DNA from: JAIQFF01 sp963725615
GTDB taxonomy: Bacteria; Acidobacteriota; Terriglobia; Terriglobales; Acidobacteriaceae
Assembly (NCBI GenBank): GCA_963725615.1
Contig: CAVRZO010000003.1
Coordinates: 62,001 to 126,000 of the forward strand
Reading direction: 5' to 3'
Length of the DNA: 64,000 bases
The notes under the pieces were generated by a model. The model saw only the letters and a program-made list of their open reading frames with translations, was not told the origin of the DNA and ran no database searches. Position 1 is the first letter of the stretch; each line of letters opens with the position of its first letter. This document shows, in pieces, positions 60,824 through 64,000 of the stretch. A program made the translations under genes and the position numbers.

Positions 60824-62536
60824 ATGGAACACGGAAAAGCGGGGTCCACCGCACACGCTGCGGTGAGGCGGTTTCGATGGTCGCAATTTTCGCACTATGC
60901 GGTGCTACTTCTCGCGACCGTGGTACTGGGCGGTTTGCTGACCCCCTGTTTCGCGGACGAACCCGCGCCCGATCCTTCGGGCACGGCCATCGGAGATCGA
61001 ACCACAACCACCGATGCGGCAGGCAATCCGTTCGTCGTTCCTGGGCCGCCGGATCCGAGCGCGCCGGACTACGCCCAGAAGAAGAAAGACTATGACGACT
61101 TTCAGGCCCAGTTGGCGAAAGAACCGCTGGCCGGGAAGCTGGCCGACCACGTGGGCCATCTTCGGATCGGCACGAACTTTTCCTGGACCCTGCTCACCGG
61201 ATACCTGGTGCTGTTCATGCAGGCAGGTTTTGCCTTGCTGACCTGTGGTTTGGTGCGCAAGAAAAATGCCGGTCACCTGATGATGCTGAATTTTGCCGCA
61301 TATGTTTTTGCCTTCCTGGCCTACTACGCCGTGGGATACGCCTTTCAGTTTGGCGCCGTGGCCATCAATGCTGCGCCGGCAAATCTCGGCGGCACCCCAA
61401 CCCTCAATCACTTCCTGCTGGGCAGCGGATCCTGGGGATTCCTGGGAGGGCGGGGCTTCTTCCTTTCCGGCCCGGGCTACGATGCGGGCAGTCTCTGCCT
61501 GACCCTGTTTGAAGTTGTTTTCATGGAGACGGCCGGCTATATCATCGTCGGCGCGATTTGCGAGCGGATCAACTTCTGGTCGTTTCTGCTGTGCGAACTC
61601 TTCATCGGAGCAATTCTCTATCCTGTCTTCGGCTGCTGGGTATGGGGTGGTGGCTGGATGTCGCAGCTGGGCACGACTATGAACCTTGGACACGGCTACG
61701 TAGACTTCGCCGGCTCGACGGTGGTCCACGCGGTGGGAGGATTTGCCGCCATGGCCCTGTCTGTGGTGCTGGGCCCGCGCCTGGGCAAGTATGGGCCCGA
61801 CGGAAAAGTGAAAGTCTTTCCGGCGCACAACCTCGTCTACGTGGTTAGCGGAACCTTCATTCTCCTGTTCGGATGGATGGGCTTCAATCCCGGTTCGACG
61901 CTGGGGGCTTCCGACCTTCGCATCTCGGTCATCGCAGTGAATACGAACCTCGCGGCAGTGGCGGGATCGGCAGCCGCGATGTTCCTCTGGTACTTCATGT
62001 TCGGTAAACCGGACATCACCATGGCCTGCAACGGAATGCTGGCAGGCCTGGTTGCCATCACCGCTCCGTGCGCCTTCGTCTCCCCGAACTCCGCCGTGCT
62101 CATTGGCATTCTGGCCGGGGTCGTGGTCTGTCTGGGCGTTCTGTTCAACGATCGTGTGGTCAAGATTGACGATCCTTGCGGAGCCATCTCGGTGCACGGG
62201 TATTGTGGCTGGCTGGGTGCGGTTTGCGTCGGGCTCTTTGCCGATGGCACCTACGGCGCAGGCTGGAACGGAGTCGGCGCTTCCTCTTACCTGGGACACG
62301 CGGGCCAGGGTGTCACCGGTTTGTTTCACGGGGACTCGCGACAGTTTCTCACCCAGCTGATGGGAGCCACCATTTGCGTAGTCTGGGCATTCGGCGCGAC
62401 CTATGCAGTCTTCGCGTTGGTGAATAAGGTCAAGAGCATGCGGGTAGCTCCGGAGGTGGAACTCGAAGGTTTGGATATTCCCGAGTTCGGCCTGAAGGGC
62501 TATCCCGAGGACGCGACCGTCACCATGGAAGCTTGA
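60824..62536 (+). CDS. amt: Ammonium transporter
   Basis: A 570-residue Amt-family channel with AGGAGG six bases before the ATG. Eleven transmembrane helices follow an unusually long N-terminal part of about 125 residues, which has a signal-like hydrophobic segment (HYAVLLLATVVLGGLLTP) and a hydrophilic Pro/Asp/Lys-rich stretch, so the mature N-terminus should be periplasmic. Conserved elements include FAAYVFAFLAYYAVGYAFQF, DFAGSTVVHAVGGFAAMALS with the pore His and the second pore His in ISVHGYCGWLG. It is regulated by the adjacent PII protein. Confidence 0.93.
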   Translation: MEHGKAGSTAHAAVRRFRWSQFSHYAVLLLATVVLGGLLTPCFADEPAPDPSGTAIGDRTTTTDAAGNPFVVPGPPDPSAPDYAQKKKDYDDFQAQLAKEPLAGKLADHVGHLRIGTNFSWTLLTGYLVLFMQAGFALLTCGLVRKKNAGHLMMLNFAAYVFAFLAYYAVGYAFQFGAVAINAAPANLGGTPTLNHFLLGSGSWGFLGGRGFFLSGPGYDAGSLCLTLFEVVFMETAGYIIVGAICERINFWSFLLCELFIGAILYPVFGCWVWGGGWMSQLGTTMNLGHGYVDFAGSTVVHAVGGFAAMALSVVLGPRLGKYGPDGKVKVFPAHNLVYVVSGTFILLFGWMGFNPGSTLGASDLRISVIAVNTNLAAVAGSAAAMFLWYFMFGKPDITMACNGMLAGLVAITAPCAFVSPNSAVLIGILAGVVVCLGVLFNDRVVKIDDPCGAISVHGYCGWLGAVCVGLFADGTYGAGWNGVGASSYLGHAGQGVTGLFHGDSRQFLTQLMGATICVVWAFGATYAVFALVNKVKSMRVAPEVELEGLDIPEFGLKGYPEDATVTMEA

Positions 62537-62580
62537 TCGGCTAGCGGACGATAGGGAGGCAGGACGACAAAGAAAAGAAC

Positions 62581-62644
62581 GGAGGACGGGCGTCCCGCCC
62601 GCCAGGCAGATACCCGCGCCCGACGGGCGGGACGCCCGTCCTCC
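62581..62644. repeat. Nested GC-rich palindrome, copy 3
   Basis: GGAGGACGGGCGTCCCGCCC and its exact complement GGGCGGGACGCCCGTCCTCC bracket a spacer of 24 bases. Same element type as 4961-5031 and 6126-6191, over 55 kb away. Confidence 0.88.
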
Positions 62645-62714
62645 ATACCAGGTCCGTCGTTTTTCTGCGATCTCGTGTATCTTGGGCAGCGAGGCGCTGC
62701 CCGAGGTATTTCCG

Positions 62715-63473
62715 ATGAGAGCGATTTCCTTTGCACTGGCGTTAGCCCTTTGCGTTGCCCAGCTGTCTCTGGCGCAGGTGGATCCACGCTGGAAGCCAAA
62801 CGATCCGGACCGTCCCTTGCCCCCGGTGATTGTGCCCGGCACGGCGAGCACGCAGGATACGCCGGGGCGTCCTCCGTCCGATGCCATTGTGCTGTTCGAC
62901 GGCAAGGATCTTTCCCAGTGGACGACCGAAGATGGCCAGCCGGCAAAGTGGAAAGTAGGGGATGGCTACCTGGAGGTGGTACCCCACAGCGGAGGCATCC
63001 ACACGCGCCAGCCCTTCGGTGACTGTCAATTGCATGTGGAGTTCACCGAGCCAGTGCCTCCGGTTGGAGAGGATCAAGGGCGCGGCAATAGCGGCGTATT
63101 TTTGATGGGGCTCTATGAGATCCAGGTGCTGGATTCGTATCAGAGCAAGACCTACGCCGACGGCCAGGCCTCGGCGGTATACGCTCAATTTCCCCCGCAG
63201 GTGAATGCCTCGCGGCCGCCGGGACAGTGGCAGACATACGACATCATTTTTCACGGTCCGCGTTTCGACAAAGACGGCAAGGTACTACGCCCGGCCCGGG
63301 TGACGGTGCTGCACAATGGAGTGCTGGTGCAGGACAACGTGGAACTGTCGGGCCCCACTGGCCACCACATGCGGCCCCCCTACAAACCAACGCCCGATAA
63401 ACTGCCCCTCAGTCTGCAGGACCACGGCAACCCGGTGCGCTTCCGGAATATTTGGATTCGTGAGCTGCAATAG
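62715..63473 (+). CDS. Secreted DUF1080 (3-keto-disaccharide hydrolase) protein
   Basis: A 252-residue protein with a signal peptide (MRAISFALALALCVAQLSLA). The ATG at 62715 has GAGG about nine bases upstream. The DUF1080 domain, a concanavalin-like beta sandwich, starts at AIVLFDGKDLSQWTTEDGQP (residue about 57) and contains DCQLHVEFTEP, GRGNSGVFLMGLYEIQVLDS and the C-terminal PVRFRNIWIREL. Relatives hydrolyse 3-keto-glycosides or act as glucan-binding modules. It is another exported carbohydrate-related protein in this window, but the precise substrate is unknown. Confidence 0.88.
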   Translation: MRAISFALALALCVAQLSLAQVDPRWKPNDPDRPLPPVIVPGTASTQDTPGRPPSDAIVLFDGKDLSQWTTEDGQPAKWKVGDGYLEVVPHSGGIHTRQPFGDCQLHVEFTEPVPPVGEDQGRGNSGVFLMGLYEIQVLDSYQSKTYADGQASAVYAQFPPQVNASRPPGQWQTYDIIFHGPRFDKDGKVLRPARVTVLHNGVLVQDNVELSGPTGHHMRPPYKPTPDKLPLSLQDHGNPVRFRNIWIRELQ

Positions 63474-63523
63474 GCAATTGGCGACTAGCAATTGGCACTT
63501 GGTAATTCGTCACTGGCCACGTG

Positions 63524-63561
63524 GGACAGCCGCCTCGGCTGTCCGGCGGAGCGCAGCTCCG
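63524..63561. repeat. Two adjacent GC-rich hairpins
   Basis: GGACAGCCG-CCT-CGGCTGTCC (63524-63544) and GGAGC-GCA-GCTCC directly after it. They lie in the gap between the DUF1080 gene and oligopeptidase B, preceded by a repetitive GCAATTGGCGACTAGCAATT stretch. Confidence 0.65.
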
Positions 63562-63581
63562 GGAACACCACTGCTGAAGTC

Positions 63582-63614
63582 TGGTGCGCCCGCCAGAGTC
63601 GAACTCCCGACCTA
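63582..63614 (-). pseudogene. 3'-end fragment of a tRNA (tRNA-Arg-like)
   Basis: Read on the minus strand: AGGTCGGGAGTTCGACTC, then TGGCGGGCGCACCA. This has the variable loop, the T-loop TTCGACT and an acceptor end GGGCGCACCA with encoded CCA, as in bacterial tRNA-Arg. The T stem is spoiled by mismatches and one missing base, and no D arm or 5' acceptor strand precedes it. It is a remnant, perhaps of an integration site, not a working tRNA. Confidence 0.5.
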
Positions 63615-63709
63615 TTGCTCCGGCAGACTGGCCGCGCTGGAAACCCTGGCTGACGCCGCGAAAATGTGAGCCAGAGCCTCATCGTCCACCGGCCAGCCTT
63701 CCTGCGACG

Positions 63710-64000
63710 CTATTTGGTGATGCCGACCTGGCTGAGCAGCCAGGCACATTCAAACGCCCTGTCCCTCAATTGGTCGTAGCGCCCCGAAGCTCCGCCGTGG
63801 CCGGCGGGGTCCATTTTCATCTTAAGCAGCACCGGGTTATTGTCTGTCTTCAGCGTGCGCACTTTGGCAACGAACTTCGCCGCCTCCCAGTACGCCACCT
63901 GACTGTCATTGAGGCTTTCCGTGAGCAGCATGGACGGGTAGGCTGCTTTGTGCAGGTTGTCGTAAGGACTGTACGAAAGGATGTAGTCGTAGGCGGCCCT
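63710..64000 (-). CDS. ptrB: Oligopeptidase B-like serine peptidase, C-terminal end
   Basis: The frame is open to the window edge, so only the last 96 residues are here. SYSPYDNLHKAAYPSMLLTE, the catalytic Asp region SLNDSQVAYWEAAKFVAK and the catalytic His in PAGHGGASGRYDQL match the end of S9A prolyl oligopeptidases, with oligopeptidase B the closest by eye. It would cleave short peptides after basic residues. The serine and the propeller domain lie outside the window. Confidence 0.88.
   Translation of the reverse strand, partial: RAAYDYILSYSPYDNLHKAAYPSMLLTESLNDSQVAYWEAAKFVAKVRTLKTDNNPVLLKMKMDPAGHGGASGRYDQLRDRAFECAWLLSQVGITK

Noticed and set aside
60905..62905. 666-codon open frame on the minus strand
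   Set aside because: Antisense to the ammonium transporter and running through a palindromic repeat; no domain.
63582..63670. Complete tRNA gene
   Set aside because: Only the T arm and acceptor end can be found; no D arm, anticodon loop or 5' acceptor strand.

Overview
The window looks like a chromosomal segment of an Acidobacteriota genome, probably class Terriglobia (Koribacter or Sulfotelmatobacter-like). That is inferred from moderately high GC, a secreted VWFA-related protein of the type common in acidobacteria, abundant secreted glycoside hydrolases, small orphan LuxR-type HTH proteins and many short palindromic intergenic repeats. No rRNA, complete tRNA, CRISPR array or prophage was recognised.

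Layout. 1-6.1 kb: end of a TPR protein, a secreted GH36 alpha-galactosidase (minus), an aldo/keto reductase and an NAD-dependent epimerase. 6.5-10.8 kb: a 1041-residue secreted orphan protein and a VWFA-related protein. 11-21.5 kb: a coherent L-arabinose locus with two Tat-exported GH51 arabinofuranosidases, a LacI-family regulator, AraD, a sodium:solute symporter, a 68-residue membrane protein, a fucose/arabinose-type isomerase in place of classical AraA, and ribulokinase AraB. Four 14-bp LacI-type palindromes (consensus AGTAAACGTTTACT) lie before the glycosidases, the regulator and araD. 21.6-29.6 kb: a TrmJ-like methyltransferase, two small proteins, two AlkP-superfamily hydrolases, an M28 peptidase, a secreted unknown and a MarC-family membrane protein. 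29.8-32.5 kb (minus): CysQ and a fused ATP sulfurylase/APS kinase.

33.4-37.3 kb: a pair of single-domain LuxR/GerE HTH genes with a clear terminator, then two minus-strand zinc-ribbon membrane proteins (Sel1 and GAF types). 37.4-45.5 kb (minus): a two-component system followed by a TolC/adaptor/RND efflux pump. 45.7-47.7 kb: a second copy of the HTH pair, whose first gene is interrupted by a 5'-truncated, decayed group II intron. 48-52.1 kb: small unknown proteins, a degenerate GGDEF protein and an HExxH/TPR protein. 52.1-59.1 kb (minus): a sugar-phosphate cluster tkt-tal-zwf-glk-pgl. 59.3-64 kb: a PilZ protein, glnK-amtB, a DUF1080 protein and the C-terminal end of oligopeptidase B.

Together the genes describe a heterotrophic soil bacterium: polysaccharide side chains are trimmed outside the cytoplasm, arabinose is imported and converted to xylulose 5-phosphate, and this can feed the pentose phosphate enzymes encoded further along. 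The most unusual material is the duplicated two-gene HTH cassette with its dead intron, the non-classical arabinose pathway with a small membrane protein, and the dense population of palindromic repeats, one of which has become part of a coding sequence.
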